A stretch of 55,429 bases of DNA from Ruminococcus flavefaciens MA2007 (lineage in GTDB: Bacteria; Bacillota; Clostridia; Oscillospirales; Ruminococcaceae): assembly GCF_000621845.1 (NCBI RefSeq), contig NZ_JHXF01000024.1, forward strand, positions 1-55,429. The letters run 5' to 3'. This document shows, piece by piece, positions 29,922-36,987 of the stretch. The notes under the pieces were generated by a model. That model had not been told where the DNA came from and ran no database searches. It saw only the letters and a program-made list of their open reading frames with translations. Position 1 is the stretch's first letter. Every line of letters starts with the position of its first letter. The translations under genes were made by a program, and so were the position numbers.

Positions 29922-32690
29922 TCAATTATCCTCCGCAAAAGCAAGATCCATATCATCAGCCTCACGGACAAGCCTGAACTCTATGCTGTGCAGGTCGAGT
30001 CCGTTCTGAGCAAAATAAAGCCGTATAGCTGTAAAGCGTGAGAAAAACGGTATTTCACAGTTCAATGCAACGGGCTTTCCGTCTGTTCCGTTCCATGTAA
30101 GAGTTCCGCTTGCTGTACCCATAGCAAAGATAGTAACAGGTATCTGTGCCAGCGGACTCTGAGTTGATGAAGCTGTAACAGTAACGTCATACCAGCCCTG
30201 CTTGTTGATTATAAGCGCAAATGAGTGATTCTTGCCCTTTTCGCTTCTTATGCCAGTGAGATCAAGCTTTAAAGAATCGCCAACTTCGTAGAATACCACA
30301 GGTTCATCAGAAGCTTCATCGCCTTCACTTCGGTTTATTATTTCAACCGTGTCTTCTTCGCCCATGATACGCTTCATAGCGTGAGTGTCAATGATAAATC
30401 CAAGGATGTTCATAGCGTTTCGCTGAAGCTCTGCTCTTGTAAGATTTCCGTCTTTTAAAGCTGCTTCGATATCATTATCAACGCATGAGCTATCTGAACA
30501 GACCATATATACATCATTCTGAGCTCTTGCCATAGGAACATAATAGCTTCGCTGCGGCTCTTTGCCTCTATAGTTGACATTTGCCCACCAGTCCGTCATC
30601 GTAAAACCGTTGAAGCCCCATTCGTCACGGAGCACTGTTGTATTCAGATCAAAGCTGCCTGCAGTCCACAGACCGTTTATTGCGCCGTATGTGGTCATGA
30701 CAGTCTTAGCCTTTCCGACCTTAACAGCAATTTCAAAGCTTTTAAGGTATATTTCGCGCAAAGCTCTTTCGGAAACTACGGAATCAAGAAAATGTCGGTT
30801 CGTTTCCTGATTATTCGCGCAGAAATGCTTGATAGTTCCCGTAACGCCTACTTTATGAAGTCCTTTCAGCTCCGAAGAAGCCATATGTCCCGTAAGGAAC
30901 GGATCTTCCGAGAAATACTCGAAGTTTCTGCCATTAAGCGGGTGACGATGAATATTCATTCCTGGACCGAGGAGACAATCTACTTTATTAGCTATCATCT
31001 CAGTTCCCATGAACTCAAAAAGCTCTTCCACAAGCTTACGATTGAATGTAGATGCTATGAGAGTACCGTTAGGCAGGCTGAAAGCCTTTGTTCCACAGTC
31101 AAGTCTCATACCCGACGGTCCGTCTGAGCAGCAGCCTGCAGGGATACCGAATTTCACAAGAGCGTCGGAAACTCCGCCGAATGCAGAAGCCGTACCGGCT
31201 GTAACACGGGGACTTCCCATACCCTCGCCGCGAATTATACATGACAGATCATAATCTGAAAGCTGAGCCACAAACTCCTCCATAGTGTACTTTCCGTTCT
31301 TGACATCGGCAAGCTTGATACCCTTATCGCCTGTGTAAGCTATCTCAGCAGGCAGATTGTCAAGTCTGCGCTTTTCCTCGTTAATTTTACTGAGAGGAGC
31401 CTTTTCCATGACGTATGAAACACCGTTAGCTGAGGAAACAGCCCTGATCCTGTCAAATTCGGCAACAGGTGCAAGAGCCCGAGAGCATTGTTCAATGATT
31501 ATATCGTTTTCGACCTCATAAGAGCATTGCAACGAGCAGTTCCTTACGCTGTTTCCAATATGAAAGATATATTTTCCCTTTTCAAGAATCCAGCAGTTTC
31601 TGCGATCTGAATCGTCATATGAAGCAAGGTCACTGTGTTTTACCCTTATCTCCATAGAATGAGCTTCGTTAGGAGCAAGCTCATATGTTTTCTCAAAGGC
31701 ACAAAGTACCATTCGCGGCTTGCCAAGGCTTCCCTGAGGTGCTTCGCAGTAGACCTGAACCACTTCTTTGCCCTTAAATTTACCTGTATTCGTAACAATT
31801 ACACTAATTATTGTTTCGGTTCCTGTATTTTTGACATCAGTCATCTTAATATCAAATGTCGTGTAGGACAATCCGAAACCAAAAGGATAAAGCACTTTTT
31901 CCTTTGCAAATGTCTCGAACCAGCGATAGCCTACGAAAATATCTTCCGTATAAACAGCCTTGTTCTTGTCGCCAAAATACTTGTCAGAGGGATAATCTGA
32001 TATTTTATAAGCGATAGTATCGGGAAGCTTGCCTGACGGGCTTACCTTGCCAGTCAGAACAGCCGCTGTGCCTGTGCCGCCTGTCATACCGCCCTGCCAT
32101 ACGTACAATAATGAATCAGGAGAGCATTCAAGTATCTGTTCAAGGTCTATAAGTCCGCCGACATTGAGCAGAACAACGACCTTTTTGAAGTGTTTTCTCA
32201 CCTTTTTGAGCATATCAAGCTCGATTGAAGTAAGCAGATATGAACCCTCTTCAAGTCGAGCGTCCTGTTCTTCACCTGCAGTTCTGCCTATTATAACAAT
32301 GGCTGTATCACTTAAAGAAGCAGCTTCTTCCGCTATGCTCTCATCAAGCGGCATTTCTTTCTGGTTCCAAGGCTCTCCGCCCCAGCCGTCGCCCTGGTCA
32401 AAGGGATTTTCCTCGTCCCAACAGCGATATATATCATATAGCTTTTCGTTTATCTTTACGCCTGCTTCAATAAGTCCGTCAACAATTCCTGTGACCTTTG
32501 ATACATTTACCATACCGCCCGAGCCTGTGCCACTCTTATAATAATGAAGCTGTATGCGTCCAAAAACAGAAACCGTTTTACTCATATCAAGGGGCAGTGC
32601 ATTGTTATCGTTTTTCAGCATAACAATACCTTCTGCAACGGTCTCTGCGGCTTTTTCAAGATATTTATTCCAATCGAGAGTTCTTTTCAT
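29922..32690 (-). CDS. Glycoside hydrolase family 3 with permuted domain order
   Basis: A 922-residue beta-glucosidase-like enzyme. Usual GH3 proteins start with the TIM barrel; here the C-type alpha/beta sandwich comes first (about 1-250, with acid/base region AGEEQDARLEEG), then a fibronectin-III-like domain (FGFGLSYTTFD, about 270-400). The TIM barrel follows (about 440-760: DGPSGMRLD, GPGMNIHRHPLNGRNFEYFSEDP, IKHFCANNQETNR, and nucleophile Asp in GFTMTDWW), then a beta-rich tail (about 790-920). The same permutation is known from Ruminococcus albus and Butyrivibrio beta-glucosidases. No signal peptide, so cytoplasmic cleavage of imported oligosaccharides is likely. Exact substrate unknown. 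Confidence 0.93.
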   Translation of the reverse strand: MKRTLDWNKYLEKAAETVAEGIVMLKNDNNALPLDMSKTVSVFGRIQLHYYKSGTGSGGMVNVSKVTGIVDGLIEAGVKINEKLYDIYRCWDEENPFDQGDGWGGEPWNQKEMPLDESIAEEAASLSDTAIVIIGRTAGEEQDARLEEGSYLLTSIELDMLKKVRKHFKKVVVLLNVGGLIDLEQILECSPDSLLYVWQGGMTGGTGTAAVLTGKVSPSGKLPDTIAYKISDYPSDKYFGDKNKAVYTEDIFVGYRWFETFAKEKVLYPFGFGLSYTTFDIKMTDVKNTGTETIISVIVTNTGKFKGKEVVQVYCEAPQGSLGKPRMVLCAFEKTYELAPNEAHSMEIRVKHSDLASYDDSDRRNCWILEKGKYIFHIGNSVRNCSLQCSYEVENDIIIEQCSRALAPVAEFDRIRAVSSANGVSYVMEKAPLSKINEEKRRLDNLPAEIAYTGDKGIKLADVKNGKYTMEEFVAQLSDYDLSCIIRGEGMGSPRVTAGTASAFGGVSDALVKFGIPAGCCSDGPSGMRLDCGTKAFSLPNGTLIASTFNRKLVEELFEFMGTEMIANKVDCLLGPGMNIHRHPLNGRNFEYFSEDPFLTGHMASSELKGLHKVGVTGTIKHFCANNQETNRHFLDSVVSERALREIYLKSFEIAVKVGKAKTVMTTYGAINGLWTAGSFDLNTTVLRDEWGFNGFTMTDWWANVNYRGKEPQRSYYVPMARAQNDVYMVCSDSSCVDNDIEAALKDGNLTRAELQRNAMNILGFIIDTHAMKRIMGEEDTVEIINRSEGDEASDEPVVFYEVGDSLKLDLTGIRSEKGKNHSFALIINKQGWYDVTVTASSTQSPLAQIPVTIFAMGTASGTLTWNGTDGKPVALNCEIPFFSRFTAIRLYFAQNGLDLHSIEFRLVREADDMDLAFAEDN

Positions 32691-32726
32691 AGCTATTACC
32701 TCACTGTGAAAAAATATTATGAATAC

Positions 32727-32755
32727 ATTATATCAAATTAATCATATCATTGCAA
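32727..32755 (-). promoter_or_regulatory. GH3 promoter
   Basis: On the minus strand TTGCAA, 17 bp, TATAAT, about 37 bp upstream of the GH3 start. Confidence 0.72.
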
Positions 32756-32799
32756 GGACTTTAGTCAAAATTATACAAAAAATTCATTTTTATAAAAAA

Positions 32800-32819
32800 A
32801 GCGAGGCATTTGCCTCGCT
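32800..32819 (-). terminator. Terminator after rubrerythrin
   Basis: An 8-bp stem (AGCGAGGC / GCCTCGCT) with a 4-nt loop and a run of seven T on the minus strand. Confidence 0.88.
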
Positions 32820-32832
32820 CTCTATGTATTTA

Positions 32833-33384
32833 TCAGCCAAAGTATCTCTTGAGAAGTCCTTCAAAAGCCTTGCCGTGACGTGCTTCGTCCTTTGCCATTT
32901 CATGAACTGTGTCGTGAATAGCGTCAAGATTGAGCTCCTTAGCTTTCTTTGCAAGCTTCAGCTTGCCCTCTGTAGCGCCGTGCTCAGCAGCAACTCTCTT
33001 TTCGAGATTTTCCTTTGTTGAAGAAGAAACGGCCTCTCCGAGAAGCTCTGCAAACTTAGCAGCGTGCTCAGCCTCCTCGTATGCAGCCTTTTCCCAGTAA
33101 GCGCCGATTTCGGGATATCCCTCTCTGTAAGCTACTCTTGCCATTGCAAGATACATACCTACCTCTGTGCACTCGCCGCTGAAATTAGCTCTGAGACCGT
33201 CGAGTATCTCCTGGTCTGTTACAGCCTTTGCAACACCAAGCTCATGCTCGCAGGCAAATACAAGCTTGTCCCCTGTTTCCTTTTCGATGAATTTAGAACC
33301 AGGAACACCGCACTGTGGACATTTTTCTGGTGGTTCGTTTCCTTCGTGAACGTATCCGCAAACTGGACATACATAAGTTTTCAT
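32833..33384 (-). CDS. Reverse rubrerythrin
   Basis: A 183-residue peroxide-reducing protein. The rubredoxin-like iron site comes first (Cys6, Cys9, Cys22 and Cys25 in CPVCGY and CPQCGV). The ferritin-like diiron domain follows, with [41 protein letters not shown] and [13 protein letters not shown] supplying Glu/His ligands. This order is the reverse of classical rubrerythrin and matches clostridial revRbr, an NADH-dependent peroxidase/oxidase. ATG 33384 is eight bases after GGAGG. It lies 70 bp after the small NrdD-like gene with no terminator between, suggesting joint oxygen-stress expression. Confidence 0.93.
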   Translation of the reverse strand: MKTYVCPVCGYVHEGNEPPEKCPQCGVPGSKFIEKETGDKLVFACEHELGVAKAVTDQEILDGLRANFSGECTEVGMYLAMARVAYREGYPEIGAYWEKAAYEEAEHAAKFAELLGEAVSSSTKENLEKRVAAEHGATEGKLKLAKKAKELNLDAIHDTVHEMAKDEARHGKAFEGLLKRYFG

Positions 33385-33454
33385 AATAATTACCTCCATT
33401 GTTTTGAATTATTTTTAGTCCGAGCTAAGCTGTAAGCCTTGCGATATGGACATT

Positions 33455-33721
33455 TTAAACGGAATGCTTTACTCTGTCACGCTCCTCGGCACGCTTGCCG
33501 TTGTTGAATCGATCAAGGGTACCTACGAGATATCCTGTTATTCTTCTGATCCTGTCAAATGGCACATCTTGTGCAAAATCGTAGCGGAGATCAACGTATT
33601 CACCGTCGGTCTTAACTGTCATGCCAAGAATCTCTCTGTCGCTGTACTTCTTCTTGCCATAGTCGATATAGGCATTTATCTCGTCCTGTGAGAGCTGTTC
33701 GCCAATTACATTGATTTTCAT
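33455..33721 (-). CDS. Small stand-alone protein resembling the NrdD C-terminal (glycyl-radical-like) tail
   Basis: An 88-residue protein. Residues 57-86 (DRIRRITGYLVGTLDRFN, then NGKRAEERDRVKH) resemble the end of class III anaerobic ribonucleotide reductase. They include an RxxGY motif (Arg60, Gly63, Tyr64), the shape of a glycyl-radical site. The reductase catalytic barrel and zinc cysteines are absent, so it cannot be an enzyme alone. The start at 33721 follows GGAGG; the frame extends to 33811 without a site. It is divergent from a Crp/Fnr regulator and upstream of rubrerythrin. It may be an accessory of NrdD, comparable in idea to the PFL spare part YfiD. Radical formation is a hypothesis. 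Confidence 0.5.
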   Translation of the reverse strand: MKINVIGEQLSQDEINAYIDYGKKKYSDREILGMTVKTDGEYVDLRYDFAQDVPFDRIRRITGYLVGTLDRFNNGKRAEERDRVKHSV

Positions 33722-33748
33722 AATATTTTGACCTCCATAAACATAGTA

Positions 33749-33777
33749 TTGACATTTGTCTGAATATATTGTATCAT
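33749..33777 (+). promoter_or_regulatory. Promoter of the Crp/Fnr regulator gene
   Basis: TTGACA, 17 bp, TATCAT. The predicted start point near 33784 lies just before the palindrome at 33795. Confidence 0.82.
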
Positions 33778-33794
33778 AAAAGAAGTCAAAAATC

Positions 33795-33810
33795 TGTTGC
33801 ATATGCAACA
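33795..33810. promoter_or_regulatory. 16-bp perfect palindrome, probable operator
   Basis: TGTTGCATATGCAACA is fully self-complementary. It lies just downstream of the Crp/Fnr gene's predicted transcription start and about 75 bp upstream of the divergent NrdD-like gene. The position fits autorepression by the Crp/Fnr protein, whose family binds 14-16 bp dyads. Confidence 0.65.
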
Positions 33811-33825
33811 TCAGGAGAGTTTTTT

Positions 33826-34494
33826 ATGTTACCAGAAGATAACGTATTATTTAAAGGTATTGAACGGGATGACTGCCACCGTATGATAAGCTGTTTTAAC
33901 GCAGATATAAGAAAATTCAAGTCAGGCAGCAGGATAATGGATTATTCCGATAATCCCGACAAACTGGGAATAGTTCTGAACGGTATTGCTGTTATGGTCA
34001 GGTACGATGCAAACGGAGTACGCTCTATTATGGAATCTCTCGGTGAGCAAAGCGTTTTCGGCGTATATTTTACATTTACAGCGTCACAGCGCAGCGGAAT
34101 CGAAATAGCTGCCGAGACAGACTGCGAGGTCATGTTCGTAAGACGTTCCGAAATTACAAAAAGATGTGAAAACGCCTGCCAGTGTCATTCCCGTGTAGTT
34201 GAGAATCTCCTTGACCTTATGTCAGAAAAGGCAATATCACTGAATGAACGTATCGAAGTCCTCAGCCAGCGCAGTATTGAGGATAAGCTTATAAGCTGTC
34301 TCAGTATAATCGAAGAAAAAACTCCGAAAGGAAAAGCACCGCAGATACCTTTTTCAACTACTGCCCTTTCGGACTATCTCTGCGTCAACAGAAGCGCATT
34401 GCAGCGCGAGATATCAAGATTAAAAAAAGCAGGTGTACTTACTATATCAAAGCGTAAATTCAAATTACAGCATACCATTGACCGCGATATTTAA
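33826..34494 (+). CDS. Crp/Fnr-family transcription regulator
   Basis: A 222-residue regulator. A cyclic-nucleotide-binding-like beta barrel spans about residues 15-125. A dimer helix (about 125-150) leads to an HTH_Crp domain (about 155-215) with recognition region DYLCVNRSALQREISRLKKAG. Cysteines 17, 23, 100, 114, 118 and 120 are more than usual for the family; the RCENACQC cluster could hold an iron-sulfur centre or act as a thiol switch. cAMP phosphate-loop residues are not obvious. ATG 33826 follows AGGAGAG. The context with rubrerythrin suggests oxygen, peroxide or NO sensing. Confidence 0.88.
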   Translation: MLPEDNVLFKGIERDDCHRMISCFNADIRKFKSGSRIMDYSDNPDKLGIVLNGIAVMVRYDANGVRSIMESLGEQSVFGVYFTFTASQRSGIEIAAETDCEVMFVRRSEITKRCENACQCHSRVVENLLDLMSEKAISLNERIEVLSQRSIEDKLISCLSIIEEKTPKGKAPQIPFSTTALSDYLCVNRSALQREISRLKKAGVLTISKRKFKLQHTIDRDI

Positions 34495-34526
34495 AATAAC
34501 AATTTCGTCACATCAGAAAATATATG

Positions 34527-34555
34527 TTGACTTTTCGCTATCGAAGTGATAAACT
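34527..34555 (+). promoter_or_regulatory. uppP promoter
   Basis: TTGACT, 17 bp, TAAACT, about 40 bp upstream of uppP. Confidence 0.65.
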
Positions 34556-34595
34556 AATAAATGTTGATTTTTAATTGAAAGGAACAAAATAAACT

Positions 34596-35459
34596 ATGAT
34601 ATGGGAGATAATCAAAACAATCATTCTCGGTATCGTCGAAGGAATCACGGAATGGCTGCCTATAAGCAGTACGGGACACCTTATCCTTGTAAGTGAGTTT
34701 CTGAATCTCGATAAATCCGAGGACTTCAAGGAAATGTTCGATGTTGTCATTCAGTTCGGAGCAATAATGGCTGTTGTTGTTATTTTCTGGAAAAAGCTTT
34801 GGCCATTCGGAAAGAAAGACAACGCTCACCCGTTTAACAAATCCCCTTTCGGTCAGATGATAAAGACCGACATCTTTATGATGTGGTTCAAGGTGCTTGC
34901 AGCCTGCATTCCTGCCGCTGTTGTGGGACTTCTTCTTGACGACTGGATAGATGAGCATTTCTACAATCCGTGGACTGTTGCAGTTGCCCTTATCGTATTC
35001 GGTATTGCATTTATCATTGTTGAAAACTGGAACAAAGGCAAAGAGCCAAAGATAAAAACTATCTCAGAGCTTACATTCAACGCGGCTTTGATTATCGGAG
35101 CCTTTCAGCTTATAGCAGCTGTTTTCCCGGGAACATCACGTTCAGGAGCAACTATAGTAGGTGCACTTCTCATAGGCATTTCCCGTACAGTTGCCGCTGA
35201 GTTCACATTCTATCTTGCAATCCCCGTTATGTTCGGTGCAAGTCTCCTTAAACTTGCTAAATTCGGCTTTGATTTTACAGGAAGCGAGCTTACGGTTCTT
35301 CTTGTTGGCTGTGTAGTTTCCTTCCTTGTATCGGTATTTGTTATCAAATTCCTCATGGACTATATAAAGAAGCATGACTTCAAGGTATTCGGCTGGTACC
35401 GAATAATCCTCGGTGCTCTTGTGCTTATCTATTTCGGCGGAAAAGCCCTTATAAAATGA
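34596..35459 (+). CDS. uppP: Undecaprenyl-diphosphatase
   Basis: Removes a phosphate from undecaprenyl diphosphate to recycle the cell-wall lipid carrier; it also gives bacitracin tolerance. The 287 residues have about seven helices. The two active-site blocks are clear: GIVEGITEWLPISSTGHLIL (residues about 12-31) and PGTSRSGATIVGALL (about 178-192). AAAGGA lies about 12 bases before the ATG, a long spacing. Single gene with its own promoter and terminator. Confidence 0.96.
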   Translation: MIWEIIKTIILGIVEGITEWLPISSTGHLILVSEFLNLDKSEDFKEMFDVVIQFGAIMAVVVIFWKKLWPFGKKDNAHPFNKSPFGQMIKTDIFMMWFKVLAACIPAAVVGLLLDDWIDEHFYNPWTVAVALIVFGIAFIIVENWNKGKEPKIKTISELTFNAALIIGAFQLIAAVFPGTSRSGATIVGALLIGISRTVAAEFTFYLAIPVMFGASLLKLAKFGFDFTGSELTVLLVGCVVSFLVSVFVIKFLMDYIKKHDFKVFGWYRIILGALVLIYFGGKALIK

Positions 35460-35461
35460 CT

Positions 35462-35486
35462 AAAGGCAGCTCATTGAGCTGCCTTT
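35462..35486. terminator. Terminator between uppP and the PC4-like gene
   Basis: An 11-bp stem (AAAGGCAGCTC / GAGCTGCCTTT) around ATT with T-run, serving convergent genes. Confidence 0.88.
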
Positions 35487-35489
35487 TTA

Positions 35490-35729
35490 TTATGCTTCGT
35501 CAAATGAATCAAGGTCAATGCCTGCAAGAAGCTCTTTAAGCTCTGCAAGCTCATCAGCTGTAAGAGTAACCCCCTTGCCCATTCTTGAATGGTCGGGTGC
35601 CCACTCACGGATATCATATTTTGGATCGTGCTCGTTCCAGCTTACCATATTAAGCTCCTTAGTCCAACCCTTTGCGTTTTCGGAAAGAACACCTATCTTT
35701 TCTGTAATTTCATATTTAAGCTCTGCCAT
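35490..35729 (-). CDS. YdbC-family PC4-like single-strand nucleic-acid-binding protein
   Basis: A 79-residue protein matching the bacterial PC4/p15-like YdbC family. Visible features are a curved-sheet segment (YEITEKIGVLSENAKGWTKE), the conserved VSWNEHDPKYDIREWAPDH, and MGKGVTLTADELAELKELL leading into the C-terminal helix. YdbC dimers bind single-stranded DNA. ATG 35729 follows AAAGGAG. Cellular role is not firmly known. Confidence 0.88.
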   Translation of the reverse strand: MAELKYEITEKIGVLSENAKGWTKELNMVSWNEHDPKYDIREWAPDHSRMGKGVTLTADELAELKELLAGIDLDSFDEA

Positions 35730-35823
35730 TGTCAGTTCTCCTTTCAAAATTTGGCTGTTTACCATTCAATTTAGTATTATAACATAAAACATAATAAAAA
35801 GCAACAGCCACGGAGAAAAAAAT

Positions 35824-36126
35824 TCAAATAGATACTCTTAGAAAATCAAGCGCCTTACTGTAAAGCTGTCTCGGGCGGCATCTCTCTGATATCAGCGCCT
35901 CTGCAAAGGCTACAGCGTCTTCGATATTACGTGAAAAATCAGGAATGCACTCCTTTTCACCGCTTTTTCTGTCGATAACCTCTACGCCATATGTAATGAA
36001 TTCATCTCCGTACATAAAAAGTCTGCCGCTGAGAACTCTGTAAGCTACCTTGTTATCACCGAAAATCTCCATATATACGGTCTTGTCTCTTACCTCATGT
36101 GTTATTCTTCTTACTATCCCGAACAT
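35824..36126 (-). CDS. Small DUF6514-like hypothetical protein
   Basis: A 100-residue soluble protein starting MFGIVRRITHEV behind AAAGGAG. The middle pairs beta strands (VYMEIFGDNKVAYRVLSG, then YGDEFITYGVEVID) with a C-terminal helix (DAVAFAEALISERCRP). The pattern resembles clostridial DUF6514 proteins; function unknown. A longer upstream frame to 36237 has no site. Confidence 0.6.
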   Translation of the reverse strand: MFGIVRRITHEVRDKTVYMEIFGDNKVAYRVLSGRLFMYGDEFITYGVEVIDRKSGEKECIPDFSRNIEDAVAFAEALISERCRPRQLYSKALDFLRVSI

Positions 36127-36246
36127 ATTTGTGCTCCTTTCATTTTCTGTTCCGTCATAAGACAATACTATTATAACATCGACAAAGCGCATTGTGAACG
36201 GGTGTTTTTTTGTAAAACAGAAAGCATTAAGCGGCATTTTGACGAA

Positions 36247-36271
36247 AAAACTCGCCCATAAGGCGAGTTTT
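36247..36271 (-). terminator. Terminator of the TPM-ABC-relQ unit
   Basis: A 10-bp stem (AAAACTCGCC / GGCGAGTTTT) with a five-base loop, right after the relQ stop. Confidence 0.85.
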
Positions 36272-36273
36272 TA

Positions 36274-36966
36274 TTATTCCATATCATTTATCTGCATATA
36301 TATCCTCTGCATTTGTATGTCTGTCTGAGCTATCCGCTCGGCACATTCCCGAAGCTCCTCGGATATCTCGGGAGTTATCTCGGAAGACGTCTTGTATTTG
36401 AGCTGATGCTCCAGACTTGCCCAGAAATCCATAGCAATAGTCCTTATCTGTATCTCAACAGGAGCGTATTCCTTATGAGTTGACAGATAAACAGGCACAT
36501 TCAGTATCATATGATAGCTCCTGTAGCCGCTTGGCTTGGGACTTTTTATATAATCCTTGCGCTTTATGACTGTAAAATCATCACGCCTGCTCAGCATTTC
36601 AACTATTGCATATATGTCCGATATATAATAGCAGGTAACTCGGATACCTGCAAGGTCAAGAAGATTCTTCCTTGCGGCGTCGGTAGAAATAGGAAGTCCC
36701 TTTTTCTGAAGCTTTCCTATTATGGACTGTGGTGATTTAAGTCTGCTTTCAATATTATGGATAGGATTACGCTGGAATTTCACGCTGAATTCGTTATCAA
36801 GTATGTTAAGGTGAGTCCTTACGACTTCGATAGCCGAGTCATAAAGGTGCTGTAACTGCAAAAAATCATAAAAAACATGAGAAAACATTTCTTTCATTGA
36901 CTCACTGTTATCAGTAAGTGCAGGAAGATTATCAAATGCTTCTATAATGAAGTCCTTTTCGCTCAT
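36274..36966 (-). CDS. relQ: Small alarmone synthetase (RelQ/YjbM-type GTP pyrophosphokinase)
   Basis: Makes (p)ppGpp from ATP and GTP/GDP. It has 230 residues and no hydrolase or regulatory domain. The synthetase motifs are DLAGIRVTCYY (residues about 104-114), DYIKSPKPSGYRSYH (about 137-151) and VEIQIRTIAMDFWASLEHQLKYK split across about 168-190. AAGGAAGG lies before the start. It is last of a unit with an ABC exporter and a TPM lipoprotein (22 and 20 bp gaps), which may link export stress to the alarmone. Confidence 0.93.
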   Translation of the reverse strand: MSEKDFIIEAFDNLPALTDNSESMKEMFSHVFYDFLQLQHLYDSAIEVVRTHLNILDNEFSVKFQRNPIHNIESRLKSPQSIIGKLQKKGLPISTDAARKNLLDLAGIRVTCYYISDIYAIVEMLSRRDDFTVIKRKDYIKSPKPSGYRSYHMILNVPVYLSTHKEYAPVEIQIRTIAMDFWASLEHQLKYKTSSEITPEISEELRECAERIAQTDIQMQRIYMQINDME

Positions 36967-36987
36967 ATGTATCCTTCCTTTCTGTCT

